DNA of 64,000 nucleotides from Corynebacterium sp. HMSC08A12. Its GTDB lineage: Bacteria > Actinomycetota > Actinomycetes > Mycobacteriales > Mycobacteriaceae. The stretch spans positions 1 to 64,000 of the forward strand of contig NZ_KV789186.1 of assembly GCF_001807485.1 (NCBI RefSeq), read 5' to 3'. The translations under genes were made by a program, and so were the position numbers. Every line of letters begins with the position of its first letter. Positions within the stretch are counted from its first letter, which is position 1. This document shows positions 27,564-36,767 of this stretch, piece after piece. Under the pieces are notes generated by a model. That model saw only the letters and a program-made list of their open reading frames with translations. It did not search any database and was not told the origin of the DNA.

Positions 27564-28517
27564 ATGTCTTTCCTCAAACGCCTGGTTGGCCGTTCTTCCG
27601 GAACGGGTAATGACGCCACCTTCTCTACCCCTCCCGCCCCAGCCGAACCGCCGCATTCCCTGCGGCAACACTTTGCCGTCACCGAACGAACGGAGGGCGA
27701 TTCCGGCGAATTCACGGTCTACTCGGTGGCCCCCATGGAGTTCGGAGGCGCGGGCGACACAGGAGATTACGACCCGCACACAGCAGCAATTAAGGAGCTC
27801 TCCCCCGCGCAGGCGGCCACGAAGGCTGTGCTGTACGTGCTGCCCGGCGGGTTCGTGAACCCGATCAAGCAGCGTAACTGGGACTTCGTCGCCCAGTTGG
27901 CGGACGCGGGCGTGCGGGTGGACATCCCCCTCTACGGCCTGCTGCCCGAGCACAACCACGCGGAAGCGCTGCCGTTGATCCGCCGCTGCTATGAGCAGCT
28001 GGTGGCAGAACATGGTGCCAAAAACATCACCATTATTGGGGATTCAGCGGGCGGCGGGCTGGCGTTGTCCGCCCTCGCCGCTACCCCCGAGCACACCCAG
28101 CAACTAGAGCCGCCGGCACGCCTCATCTTGAATGCCCCGTGGCTAGACATGGACCTCGCCAACCCGCGCATCCCCGACTTCGAGCCGAAAGATGCAATCC
28201 TCAACCCCGTGCAGCTGCGCCGCCAGGGCGCACTGTGGGCGGGCGAGATCCCCACGGAGGATCCGCGGGTGAGCCCCCTGCACCTCACTGCCGACCAGCT
28301 CCAAGGAGCTTTCGGAAGCTCCGAAATCACGCTCTACTGCGGCGACCGCGATATTTCACTGCCAGACGTGGAGGAGTGGGCGTCAACAATAAAGAAACAA
28401 GGAATCACCACTAACCTCAACGTCGCGCGTGGCGAGCAACACATGTACCACCTCGGCAACACCCGCGCAGGCAAGGCGGCGCGACGCGAGCAGATCGGGA
28501 TCGCCAGCCGCATTTAA
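27564..28517 (+). CDS. Alpha/beta hydrolase (hormone-sensitive-lipase-like esterase)
   Basis: 317-residue esterase/lipase. The nucleophile motif GDSAGGG (Ser near residue 160) is typical of the HSL family, but the oxyanion HGGG is replaced by LPGGFVNP. Asp and His are expected late in the protein (near YCGDRD and GEQHMYHL). No signal peptide. TAGAAT sits 8 nt upstream of the ATG as a -10, so the transcript is probably leaderless. It is divergent from dnaK; a copy of the GGGGGCGTCA-type motif lies in its 3' end. Confidence 0.8.
   Translation: MSFLKRLVGRSSGTGNDATFSTPPAPAEPPHSLRQHFAVTERTEGDSGEFTVYSVAPMEFGGAGDTGDYDPHTAAIKELSPAQAATKAVLYVLPGGFVNPIKQRNWDFVAQLADAGVRVDIPLYGLLPEHNHAEALPLIRRCYEQLVAEHGAKNITIIGDSAGGGLALSALAATPEHTQQLEPPARLILNAPWLDMDLANPRIPDFEPKDAILNPVQLRRQGALWAGEIPTEDPRVSPLHLTADQLQGAFGSSEITLYCGDRDISLPDVEEWASTIKKQGITTNLNVARGEQHMYHLGNTRAGKAARREQIGIASRI
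28374..28397 (+). repeat. Copy of recurrent GGGGGCGTCA-type motif (intragenic)
   Basis: Core GTGGGCGTCAACAATAAAG inside the esterase gene near its 3' end; uses TCA and ATA codons. Confidence 0.4.
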
Positions 28518-28599
28518 ACAACACGAATGTTGCCTATTTCGGCAGGTCAACGCTAGATCTACCCCAGGTTCGCGCCAGATCCGCTCGGAATTAGAAAAG

Positions 28600-28649
28600 T
28601 TCAAATAAAGCCCCACTCCCTGATAATCTGCCCCAGTAAGTAATTACTT
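28600..28649 (+). promoter_or_regulatory. etfD promoter with palindrome at the start site
   Basis: TTCAAA (28600-28605) and GATAAT (28622-28627) are separated by 16 nt. A perfect 12-bp palindrome AAGTAATTACTT (28638-28649) covers the expected transcription start, a good position for a repressor. GAGGAG precedes the etfD ATG. Confidence 0.55.
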
Positions 28650-28680
28650 CATACATAACTGGACTTGCGAGGAGCTTCAC

Positions 28681-31600
28681 ATGTACCTGCTGGCAGCAGG
28701 GCAGGCGACGTCATCCGATATCCCCTGGGGCATCACCGTCCCGCTGGGAATCATTGGCGCACTGCTATCCCTCCCCGCCTGGGTGTTCTTCATCCGCGGC
28801 GCGGCGCAGATCTTTACCACGATCCGACTGGGCCAACCGGCACTGAAGAGGACAGATAACCCCGCCGGCCGACTGATGAACCTGATCAAGGAGATCATCG
28901 GTCACACCAAGATGGCCAAGAAGCCAGGCGTGGCAATCGCCCACTGGCTCGTCATGGTCGGCTTCCTGCTGGGAGCCATGGTGTGGTTCGAGGCCTACAT
29001 TCAGATCTTCAACCCCGAAGGCGGCTGGCCCATCATCGGTAACTGGGCCGTTTACCACTTCGTGGACGAGCTGCTGGGCCTGGGCACCGTCATCGGTATT
29101 ATCACGCTGATCATCATTCGCCAGAAGATCGGCGACAAGGATAAGAAGGCCCGCTTCTACGGCTCCAACTCCAGCGCGGCTTACTTCGTGGAAGCCGTTG
29201 TGCTGATCGAGGGCCTGGGCATGATCTTCGTGAAGGCCTCCAAGATCGCCACCTTCGCCAGCTACGAGGGCGGCCACGCGGCCACCGACTTCTTCACCAT
29301 GCAACTGGCCAAGATCCTGCCGGAATCCCCGCTGCTGGTCTCCATCTTCGCACTGATCAAGCTGCTGTCCGGCATGATCTGGCTGTTCATCGTCGGTATG
29401 AACATCAAGTGGGGCGTTGCCTGGCACCGCTTCATGGCGTTCTTCAACATCTTCCTGAAGCGCAACGCCGACGGCCGTAACGCACTGGGTGCAGCGAAGC
29501 CGCTGACCTCCGGTGGCCGCATGCTGACCATGGAAAACGCAGACCCGGAGGAAGACTCGATCGGCGTTGGCAAGATCGACGACTTCACCTGGAAGGGCTG
29601 GATGGACTTCACCTCGTGTACCGAGTGTGGCCGCTGCCAGGAGCAGTGCCCGGCTTGGAACACCGCGAAGCCGCTGAGCCCGAAGCTGCTGATCACCAAC
29701 CTGCGCGACCACGCCATCGAGTCCGCGCCGTACCTGAAGGCCGCACGTAAGGACGAGGCCCACGCAGGTGGCATGTTCTCCGGCGAGGCTGCCGACACTG
29801 CCGTTCTGGACGATCCTTCTGTTGACGCCCACGCGGACATGCCGTTGCTGCAGCTGGTTGCTGCGGGCGAGATGGGTGTTATCGACCCCGACGTGCTGTG
29901 GTCCTGCACCAACTGTGGTGCCTGTGTGGAACAGTGCCCGGTGGACATCGAGCACATCGACCACATCGTCGACATGCGCCGCTACCAGGTGCTGGTTGAG
30001 TCTGACTTCCCGACCGAGCTGGGTGGCCTGTTCAAGAACCTGGAGACCAAGGGCAACCCGTGGGGCCAGAACAACAATAAGCGCTCCGACTGGATCGAGA
30101 AGGCCAAGGAAGACGGCATCGAGGTGCCGGTATTCGGTGAGGACATCGAGAACTTCGACGACACCGAGTACCTGTTCTGGGTTGGCTGTGCAGGCGTGTA
30201 CGACGACAACGCGGTGAAGACCACCCGCGCTGTTGCCGACCTGCTGTACACCGCCGGCGTGAAGTACGCCGTGCTGGGCGAGGGCGAGGGCTGTACTGGT
30301 GACTCCGCCCGCCGCGCCGGTAACGAGTTCCTCTTCCAGATGCTGGCAGAGCAGAACATCGAGATCCTGGACAACGCCTTCGAGGGCGTACCGCCGAAGC
30401 AGCGCAAGATCGTTGTGACCTGTGCACACTGCTTCAACACCCTGCGCAATGAGTACCCGGAGCTGGGCGGTAACTACCAGGTAGTCCACCACACCCAGCT
30501 GCTGAACAAGCTGATCCGCGAGGGTCGCCTGGAGCCAGTATCTGCACCGCAAAACGGCCGCCAGGTCCCCTACCACGATCCTTGCTTCCTGGGCCGCCAC
30601 AACAAGGTCTTCGAGGCTCCGCGTGAGCTGATCGGCGCTTCCGGCGCCAACCTGGTGGAGATGGAGCGCAACCGCAATACTGGCTTCTGCTGTGGTGCCG
30701 GTGGTGCCCGCATGTGGATGGAAGAGGATCTGGGCGAGCGCATCAACCTGAACCGTACGGACGAGGCTCTGGCCACCGGCTCGGACGCCATCGCCATCGG
30801 CTGCCCGTTCTGTAAGACGATGATGACCGACGGTGTGAACAACCGTCAGGCCGACATCGAGAACAAGCAGGACCGCACCCAGGTTCTGGATATCGCCCAG
30901 ATGTTCCGCGAGTCCGTCCTGGTGGACGGCGAGCTGCCTGCACCGAAGTCTCCGGAGTTCCTGGTTGCGCCTGAGCGTGGCTGGGTAGACGAGGAGAAAC
31001 TGGCCCGCGAGGAAGCCGAGCGCAAGGCCGAGGAGGAAGCCAAGAAGAAGGCTGCCGAGGAGAAGAAGCGCAAGGCTGAAGAGGCCAAGAAGAAGAAGGA
31101 AGCCGCTGCCGCCGCTGGTGGCGCTGCTGCTGGTGGCGCTGCCGCGGCGGGTGCTGCTGCGGCTGCCCCGAGTGCTCCAGCTGCTCCGAGTGCCCCGGCT
31201 GCGCCGTCTGCTCCGGGTGCTCCGGCTGCCCCGTCTGCACCTTCCGCTGGCGCACCTGCTGCACCGTCTGCACCGTCCGCACCTTCCGCTGGCGCACCTG
31301 CTGCACCGTCTGCACCTAGTGCTCCTTCCGCTGGCGCTCCGTCGGCGCCTTCCGCTGGCGCACCAGCAGCCCCGGGTGCTCCTGCTGCCCCGGGCGCGCC
31401 TGCTGCTCCTGGTGCTCCTGCTGCTCCGGCCGCACCTGCTGCTCCGTCGGCACCTTCCGCTGGCGCCCCGGCAGCTCCGGGCGCACCTGCTGCTCCTGGT
31501 GCACCTGCTGCTCCGGGCGCTCCGGCAGCGCCTGCTGCTCCGGCTGCTGAGTCCAACAAGTCTGCAGAGGCTCCGAAGGCTGAGCAGTCTGCACCGGCTG

Positions 31601-32229
31601 CACAGCCGGCTCAAGATGGTGGCCCAATCAAGCTGAACGCCACCGCTCCGGGTGCCCCGGGCGCTCCTGCCGCAGCTCCGGCAGCCGCCGCTGGTGCAGG
31701 TGCCGCCGCAGCTGGCGCTGGCGCTGCTGCAGCCGCTGCTTCCGACGACTCGGACCAGGCAGAAGCTCAGGACGCCGCTCCGGCCGAGACTGCAGCCGAG
31801 TCCGCTGAGGCTCCGCAGGCAGCTCCGGCTGCACCAGCTGCACCAGCAGCTGAAGCCCCGAAGACTGAACAGTCTGCACCGGCGGCTCAGCCCGCACAAG
31901 ATGGTGGCCCGATCAAGCTGACGGCCACTACTCCGGGCGCACCGGGTGCCCCGGCTCCTGCAGCCCCAGCTGCAGCTGCTGCTCCGGCTGCACCGGCTGC
32001 TCCGGCAGAGAATCAGCAGACTGAGGCTCCGTCCGAGGAGCCACAGGCTGAAGTTGAGCAGACTGAGACCGAGCAGGCCGAAGCTGAACAGGCCGAGGAG
32101 ACCACGGCAGAAGAAGCTCCGGCGCAGCCAGCACAACCGGCACAGCCGGCCAACGATGGCGGTCCGATCAAGCTGACCAACATCGTCCCCGGCGCTCCGG
32201 GTGCCCCTGGCGCACCAGGCGCACAGTAA
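28681..32229 (+). CDS. etfD: EtfD-type membrane iron-sulfur oxidoreductase with long Ala/Pro tail
   Basis: Likely accepts electrons from acyl-CoA dehydrogenases via ETF and passes them to menaquinone, as for Mycobacterium tuberculosis EtfD (Rv0338c). N-terminal NarI-like membrane domain with about five helices (1-265); two 4Fe-4S motifs CTECGRCQEQCP (from residue 313) and CTNCGACVEQCP (from 409); two CCG-type domains (480-740, with CAHCFN and CCGAGGARMW). Then a Lys/Glu coiled coil (770-810) and about 370 residues rich in Ala, Pro and Gly holding three copies of DGGPIKL. At 1182 residues it is much longer than the roughly 880-residue mycobacterial protein. Confidence 0.88.
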   Translation: MYLLAAGQATSSDIPWGITVPLGIIGALLSLPAWVFFIRGAAQIFTTIRLGQPALKRTDNPAGRLMNLIKEIIGHTKMAKKPGVAIAHWLVMVGFLLGAMVWFEAYIQIFNPEGGWPIIGNWAVYHFVDELLGLGTVIGIITLIIIRQKIGDKDKKARFYGSNSSAAYFVEAVVLIEGLGMIFVKASKIATFASYEGGHAATDFFTMQLAKILPESPLLVSIFALIKLLSGMIWLFIVGMNIKWGVAWHRFMAFFNIFLKRNADGRNALGAAKPLTSGGRMLTMENADPEEDSIGVGKIDDFTWKGWMDFTSCTECGRCQEQCPAWNTAKPLSPKLLITNLRDHAIESAPYLKAARKDEAHAGGMFSGEAADTAVLDDPSVDAHADMPLLQLVAAGEMGVIDPDVLWSCTNCGACVEQCPVDIEHIDHIVDMRRYQVLVESDFPTELGGLFKNLETKGNPWGQNNNKRSDWIEKAKEDGIEVPVFGEDIENFDDTEYLFWVGCAGVYDDNAVKTTRAVADLLYTAGVKYAVLGEGEGCTGDSARRAGNEFLFQMLAEQNIEILDNAFEGVPPKQRKIVVTCAHCFNTLRNEYPELGGNYQVVHHTQLLNKLIREGRLEPVSAPQNGRQVPYHDPCFLGRHNKVFEAPRELIGASGANLVEMERNRNTGFCCGAGGARMWMEEDLGERINLNRTDEALATGSDAIAIGCPFCKTMMTDGVNNRQADIENKQDRTQVLDIAQMFRESVLVDGELPAPKSPEFLVAPERGWVDEEKLAREEAERKAEEEAKKKAAEEKKRKAEEAKKKKEAAAAAGGAAAGGAAAAGAAAAAPSAPAAPSAPAAPSAPGAPAAPSAPSAGAPAAPSAPSAPSAGAPAAPSAPSAPSAGAPSAPSAGAPAAPGAPAAPGAPAAPGAPAAPAAPAAPSAPSAGAPAAPGAPAAPGAPAAPGAPAAPAAPAAESNKSAEAPKAEQSAPAAQPAQDGGPIKLNATAPGAPGAPAAAPAAAAGAGAAAAGAGAAAAAASDDSDQAEAQDAAPAETAAESAEAPQAAPAAPAAPAAEAPKTEQSAPAAQPAQDGGPIKLTATTPGAPGAPAPAAPAAAAAPAAPAAPAENQQTEAPSEEPQAEVEQTETEQAEAEQAEETTAEEAPAQPAQPAQPANDGGPIKLTNIVPGAPGAPGAPGAQ

Positions 32230-32253
32230 AAGCGACTAGCTCGCACGCTGAAT

Positions 32254-32302
32254 AGCGGCGGCGGGTCCAGCAGAACGCTGGATCTGCCGCCGCTTTTGCT
32301 TT
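32254..32302 (+). terminator. Terminator after etfD
   Basis: An 18-nt arm (AGCGGCGGCGGGTCCAGC) pairs with GCTGGATCTGCCGCCGCT around a 5-nt loop, followed by TTTTGCTTT; 25 nt after the etfD stop. Confidence 0.9.
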
Positions 32303-32315
32303 AGCCACCAACGTG

Positions 32316-32428
32316 ATGTCCCAAATCTTCCACTTTTGACGTTTTCCACTGAAATGATGACATCGTCAAAACGTCCTGACCTGCACAAAAGAAATAGTTA
32401 TATAAACAGAGTGGAAGATTTGGGACAT
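32316..32428. repeat. Long inverted-repeat element 1 (18-bp arms, 77-nt spacer)
   Basis: ATGTCCCAAATCTTCCAC (32316-32333) is perfectly complementary to GTGGAAGATTTGGGACAT (32411-32428). The AT-rich spacer holds two competing hairpins: GACGTTTT/AAAACGTC (32338-32345 and 32368-32375) and TTTTGACG/CGTCAAAA (32334-32341 and 32364-32371). It lies between the etfD terminator and the 32550 gene and has no T-run typical of a terminator. Same architecture as the elements at 63510 and 63804. Confidence 0.85.
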
Positions 32429-32549
32429 TCGCCCGCCAGCCAATCCCGGGGCTGGGAATGTACCCGTGGCGCGCAATATTCTAGAATGAAATCTCATAGA
32501 AAGAGCCCGCGCGCACAAGCCTCACGCCCACAGATAGAGGTAGGTTTCC

Positions 32550-33383
32550 ATGACTGACGCTGATTCGAACGACAAGAACAACCCCCTCAACTCGGGGAAG
32601 TCCGTCAGCGACGCTGAAGAAACCTCCGTGATGAAGGCTGTCAGCGACTCTGACCTAAACGCTGGTGGCGCAGCTGCTGGCAAAACCTCGGGCACGGCCG
32701 CTAACCCCAATACCCCGGAAGCCCAGGAGAACCCCACCAACTCGGAAACCCAGGCAAACCCCGATACCTCAGCCGATAATTCGGCCAACCCTGGAGAAGA
32801 CGAACAAGAGGAAGAAGAAAAGCCCAAGTCCGGCCTCCGGAAGTTCTTCGGGATCATGCCCTTCTGGGCCTGGGTACTCACCTTGGGCCTGATCGCCACC
32901 ATCATCGTCGCCATCGGTGCGTTCGCCACCATGCGCTCCACAGAAACCGGCGCCCCCGGAAGCTCCAGCAACACTGAGCAGCTGAAGCCCTCGTACCCGA
33001 AGCCCACCACCACCGGAAAGTACGATGACGACGAACCGCCGCCGACCCCAGACGCGGGCCCCGGCTACGGAGGCGGCAACCAGAACTACTACGCACCCCA
33101 GGCACCCGTGCAGACGGAGCAGGAAACCCCCACCGAGTCCGAATCCGAAAGCTCCGAGCCGTCTAGCAGCGCGAAGCCCTCTCGCCCGCCACGCGATAAC
33201 GAGCCCCGCCCTAACCAGCCCAACCGCGGCACTCCTCGCCCCGGCGGCATCGGCGGGGACGCCGGCGGCAACCCCTCCCCTGGCACCGGCAATAACGGAA
33301 ACGGCAACGGCAATGGCGCCGGCAACGGCCCTGGCAATGGCGCCACGGATCCCGACGAAGGCGCCACCCCGGACGACGACTAA
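32550..33383 (+). CDS. Proline-rich single-pass membrane protein
   Basis: 277 residues: hydrophilic Asn/Glu/Pro-rich cytosolic part (1-95), one membrane helix (about 103-128) and a low-complexity extracellular part rich in Pro, Glu and Ser, ending in a Gly/Asn run (about 225-265) and an acidic tail. AGAGGTAGG precedes the ATG. No catalytic domain. Architecture suggests a wall-spanning structural or anchoring protein; function unknown. The preceding element 1 separates it from etfD. Confidence 0.7.
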   Translation: MTDADSNDKNNPLNSGKSVSDAEETSVMKAVSDSDLNAGGAAAGKTSGTAANPNTPEAQENPTNSETQANPDTSADNSANPGEDEQEEEEKPKSGLRKFFGIMPFWAWVLTLGLIATIIVAIGAFATMRSTETGAPGSSSNTEQLKPSYPKPTTTGKYDDDEPPPTPDAGPGYGGGNQNYYAPQAPVQTEQETPTESESESSEPSSSAKPSRPPRDNEPRPNQPNRGTPRPGGIGGDAGGNPSPGTGNNGNGNGNGAGNGPGNGATDPDEGATPDDD

Positions 33384-33417
33384 CCCACCCGACAGCCACA
33401 CCTCGACAGGTCGAACC

Positions 33418-33440
33418 GCGAGGGGGCGTCAATAAAAAAA
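33418..33440 (+). repeat. Copy of recurrent GGGGGCGTCA-type motif upstream of alaT
   Basis: Core GAGGGGGCGTCAATAAAAAA, 30-50 nt upstream of the alaT start. Confidence 0.45.
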
Positions 33441-33469
33441 ACTATAAAAATAGCAGCCACAATGGCACA

Positions 33470-34723
33470 ATGGGGAGAATGAGTACCCCCAAACGCCCAA
33501 GCGAACTGCGCACGCTGGATCAATCGACGAAGCTGCAAAACGTCCTCTACGAAATTCGCGGCCCGGTGAACACCGAGGCGGAGCGGATGGAGGCCGACGG
33601 GCACCGCATCCTGAAGCTCAACACGGGCAACCCCGCGGTGTTCGGCTTCGAGGCGCCGGATGTGATCATGCGCGACATGATCGCCGCGCTGCCGACGGCG
33701 CAGGGCTACTCCACGTCGAAGGGCATCATCAGCGCCCGCCGCGCAATCGTCTCCCGCTACGAGGTCATCCCCGGCTTCCCTCAGTTCGACGTCGAGGATG
33801 TCTACCTGGGCAACGGCGTATCCGAGCTGATCACCATGACGATGCAGGCGCTGCTCAACGACGGTGACGAGGTGCTGATCCCCTCCCCGGACTACCCGCT
33901 GTGGACCGCCTCCACCTCCCTGTCCGGCGGCCGCCCCGTGCACTACCTGTGCGACGAGGAGAACGACTGGATGCCCTCCATCGAGGACATCAAGGCGAAG
34001 GTCACGGAGCGCACGAAGGCCATCGTGGTCATCAACCCGAATAACCCGACGGGCGCGGTGTACTCCCGCGAGATCCTGCAGCAGATCGTGGACGTGGCGC
34101 GCGAACACTCGTTGCTGATCCTGGCCGACGAGATTTACGACAAGATCCTGTACGACGGCGCCCAGCACATCAACATCGCTTCCCTGTGCCCGGACCTGCT
34201 GTGCATCACCTACAACGGCCTGTCGAAGGCGTACCGCGTGGCGGGTTACCGTTCCGGCTGGATGGTGATTACGGGGCCGAAGGGGCACGCAAAGGGCTTC
34301 ATCGAGGGCGTGAATGTGCTGGCGGGCACGCGCCTGTGCCCGAATGTGCCGGCACAGCATGCGATCCAGGTGGCTATTTCTGGCCGCCAGTCCATCGACG
34401 ATCTGGTGCTGCCGGGTGGGCGCCTGCTGGAGCAGCGCAACGCAGCCTATGAGGCGCTGAACGAGATCCCGGGCGTGAGCTGCGTGAAGCCGATGGGTGC
34501 GCTGTATGCCTTCCCGCGCCTCGATCCGAACGTGCACGAGATCCACGACGACGAGAAGTTCATGTTCGACCTGCTGCGCTCGGAGAAGATCCACCTGGTG
34601 CAGGGCACGGGCTTTAACTGGCCGACCCCGGACCACTTCCGCGTGGTTACGCTGCCGTGGGCTCGGGATCTGCGTGCCGCGATCGAGCGCTTGGGTAACT
34701 TCCTGGCTAGCTACCGGCAGTAG
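33470..34723 (+). CDS. alaT: Alanine/valine-pyruvate-type aminotransferase AlaT
   Basis: PLP aminotransferase (class I/II) making alanine from pyruvate; AlaT of C. glutamicum uses glutamate or valine as donor. 417 residues with LNTGNPAVFGFEAPD near 45, VINPNNPTGAVYS near 185, and the PLP lysine in NGLSKAYRVAGYRSGW near 245. Start at 33470 or 9 nt downstream (MSTPKRP). TATAAA at 33443 may be the -10, giving a short leader. Confidence 0.9.
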   Translation: MGRMSTPKRPSELRTLDQSTKLQNVLYEIRGPVNTEAERMEADGHRILKLNTGNPAVFGFEAPDVIMRDMIAALPTAQGYSTSKGIISARRAIVSRYEVIPGFPQFDVEDVYLGNGVSELITMTMQALLNDGDEVLIPSPDYPLWTASTSLSGGRPVHYLCDEENDWMPSIEDIKAKVTERTKAIVVINPNNPTGAVYSREILQQIVDVAREHSLLILADEIYDKILYDGAQHINIASLCPDLLCITYNGLSKAYRVAGYRSGWMVITGPKGHAKGFIEGVNVLAGTRLCPNVPAQHAIQVAISGRQSIDDLVLPGGRLLEQRNAAYEALNEIPGVSCVKPMGALYAFPRLDPNVHEIHDDEKFMFDLLRSEKIHLVQGTGFNWPTPDHFRVVTLPWARDLRAAIERLGNFLASYRQ

Positions 34724-34726
34724 CTG

Positions 34727-34750
34727 TTTTTCTTAGCGACGCCCCCTCGC
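34727..34750 (-). repeat. Copy of recurrent GGGGGCGTCA-type motif
   Basis: Minus-strand core GAGGGGGCGTCGCTAAGAAA, between the convergent alaT and dcd stops. Confidence 0.45.
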
Positions 34751-34757
34751 GCCCCAG

Positions 34758-35324
34758 CTAGTTCTGGAAGTTCAGGTAGGCCTTGGAGGGGGTCGGGCCG
34801 CGCTGCCCCTGGTACTTGGAGCCCAGGGCACCGCTGCCGTAGGGGGCTTCCGCCGGGCTGGTCATGGTGAATAGTGCCAGCTGGCCGATCTTCATGCCCG
34901 GGTAGAGAGCGATGGGCAGGTTGGCGGTATTGGAAAGCTCCAGTGTGATGTGCCCGGTGAACCCCGGGTCGATGAACCCCGCCGTGGAGTGCGTCAGCAG
35001 CCCCAGGCGGCCCAGGGAGGACTTGCCTTCTAGACGGCCGGCCAGGTGAGCAGGGATACTGAAGCATTCCAGGGTCGCACCCAGAACGAACTCGCCGGGG
35101 TGCAGGATGAAGGCCTCGTCGTCGGGGACTTCCACCAGGGTGGTGAGTTCCTCTTGCGGCTGCTTCGGGTCGATGTGCGTGTACTTGGAGTTATTGAACA
35201 CGCGGAACAGGCCGTCGAGGCGCACGTCGATGCTGGATGGCTGGACCATCTGATCGTCGTGGGGGTCGATCGTCAGCTCGCCGGAGTTGATGGCGGCGCG
35301 GATGTCTCGGTCTGAAAGTAACAC
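34758..35324 (-). CDS. dcd: dCTP deaminase
   Basis: Deaminates dCTP for dTTP synthesis; some homologues are bifunctional and yield dUMP directly. 188 residues, full length: [12 protein letters not shown] start, [20 protein letters not shown] and the catalytic block [34 protein letters not shown] (Ser, Arg and Glu active-site residues). Lies tail-to-tail with alaT and 50 nt downstream of ugd on the same strand. Confidence 0.95.
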   Translation of the reverse strand: MLLSDRDIRAAINSGELTIDPHDDQMVQPSSIDVRLDGLFRVFNNSKYTHIDPKQPQEELTTLVEVPDDEAFILHPGEFVLGATLECFSIPAHLAGRLEGKSSLGRLGLLTHSTAGFIDPGFTGHITLELSNTANLPIALYPGMKIGQLALFTMTSPAEAPYGSGALGSKYQGQRGPTPSKAYLNFQN

Positions 35325-35374
35325 GCTCTATAGCCTAGCGGGTGTGGCGCTGTGCGCAGCCAGCTAGCCGTGTA

Positions 35375-36736
35375 CTAACCCCGCCCCAGCGCCAGGAAGT
35401 TCCAGCCCGCGGCTTCCCATTCCTTGCGCGGCAGGCAGTTCCGGCCGTCCAGCACGGTGGGGTTGTCCCCGGCCACCAGCTTGCGGGCCGCTACCGGGTC
35501 GAGTTCCTGGAACTGCTTCCACTCGGTTGCCACGATCACGATCTCCGCGCCTTCGAGCGCTTCCTCTACATTCGGAGCGTAGGTCAGCGTGGGGAAGATC
35601 TTCGCGGCGTTCTCCATACCCTGCGGGTCGTACACGGTGACGTTCGCGCCGCTCAGGGACAGCGAACCCGCTACGGCCAAGGCCGGGGAATCGCGCACAT
35701 CGTCGCTGTTGGGCTTGAAAGCCGCACCCAGGACCGTCACGTTCCGGCCAATCAGGGAGCCGCCCAGCGTCTGCCGCGCCAACTCTACCGTCTTCTCGCG
35801 GCGACGCATGTTGATGGCGTCCACCTCACGGAGGAACGTCAATGCCTGGTCCGCGCCGAGCTCACCTGCGCGCGCCATGAACGCGCGAATATCTTTCGGC
35901 AGGCAACCGCCGCCGAAGCCCAGGCCTGCGCCGAGGAACTTGCGGCCAATGCGGTCGTCCATGCCGATTGCGTCGGCGAGAGCAGTGACGTCCGCGCCGA
36001 CGATCTCGCACAGCTCCGAAACTGCGTTGATGAAGGAAATCTTGGTGGCCAGGAAGGCGTTGGCGGAGACCTTGACCAGCTCTGCGGTCGGAAGATCCAT
36101 CACCAGGAACGGAGTGCCTTCGTCGAGCGCGGGGGCGTAGATCTCGCGGGCGAGGTCCTCTACCCGCTGCTGCTCGGCGCGGTCGTCACTGTTGGAGCTA
36201 TCGCCGCCGAGACCGAGGACGATGCGGTCGGGGTGCAGCGTGTCTTTCACCGCGTGGCCTTCGCGCAGGAACTCTGGGTTCCACGCGATGGTGATTTGGG
36301 CATTGTTTGGGGACGCCGCCACGATCTCATCCGCCTTCTGCTGCAGCTCGTGCGCAGTGCCGACCGGGACGGTGGACTTGCCGAAGATGGTGTGGTTGCC
36401 ACTGGCCAGTGGGGCGAGCGTTTCGATGACGGCATTTACATAGGTGGTGTCCGCGGCATAGGAGCCCTTGCGCTGCGGGGTGCCCACGCCGATGAAGTGG
36501 ACGTCGGCGAACTCGGCAGCTTCGGCGTAGTCGGTGGTGAAGCGCAGGCGGCCGGCTTCGATGTTGCGGGTGAGGATCTCCGGCAGGCCGGGCTCGAAGA
36601 AGGGTACGCGCCCTTCTGAGAGAGCTTGGATTTTCTCCGGGTCGACATCGACTCCGAGCACGTCGTGGCCCATCTCGGCCATGCAGGCGGCGTGGGTTGC
36701 GCCAAGGTATCCCGTTCCAAACACTGTCATACGCAT
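35375..36736 (-). CDS. ugd: UDP-glucose 6-dehydrogenase
   Basis: NAD-dependent four-electron oxidation of UDP-glucose to UDP-glucuronate, a precursor of envelope glycans. 453 residues: Rossmann GTGYLGATHAACMAEMGH at the start, EFLREG (about 155), catalytic Cys in GFGGGCLPKDI (about 265) and KPNSDDVRDSPA (about 330). The ATG at 36736 is preferred to a TTG 3 codons upstream. A GGAGGTGACCTCC palindrome sits 32-44 nt upstream. Confidence 0.93.
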   Translation of the reverse strand: MRMTVFGTGYLGATHAACMAEMGHDVLGVDVDPEKIQALSEGRVPFFEPGLPEILTRNIEAGRLRFTTDYAEAAEFADVHFIGVGTPQRKGSYAADTTYVNAVIETLAPLASGNHTIFGKSTVPVGTAHELQQKADEIVAASPNNAQITIAWNPEFLREGHAVKDTLHPDRIVLGLGGDSSNSDDRAEQQRVEDLAREIYAPALDEGTPFLVMDLPTAELVKVSANAFLATKISFINAVSELCEIVGADVTALADAIGMDDRIGRKFLGAGLGFGGGCLPKDIRAFMARAGELGADQALTFLREVDAINMRRREKTVELARQTLGGSLIGRNVTVLGAAFKPNSDDVRDSPALAVAGSLSLSGANVTVYDPQGMENAAKIFPTLTYAPNVEEALEGAEIVIVATEWKQFQELDPVAARKLVAGDNPTVLDGRNCLPRKEWEAAGWNFLALGRG

Positions 36737-36767
36737 AGCAGGCAAATCTACAATTGCTAGGTAAACG

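Noticed and set aside
28765..32136. Very long antisense open frame (1123 codons) opposite etfD
   Set aside because: Composition (Arg/Ser/Cys runs) mirrors the GC-rich codon bias of etfD; no domain, no ribosome-binding site. A shadow frame.
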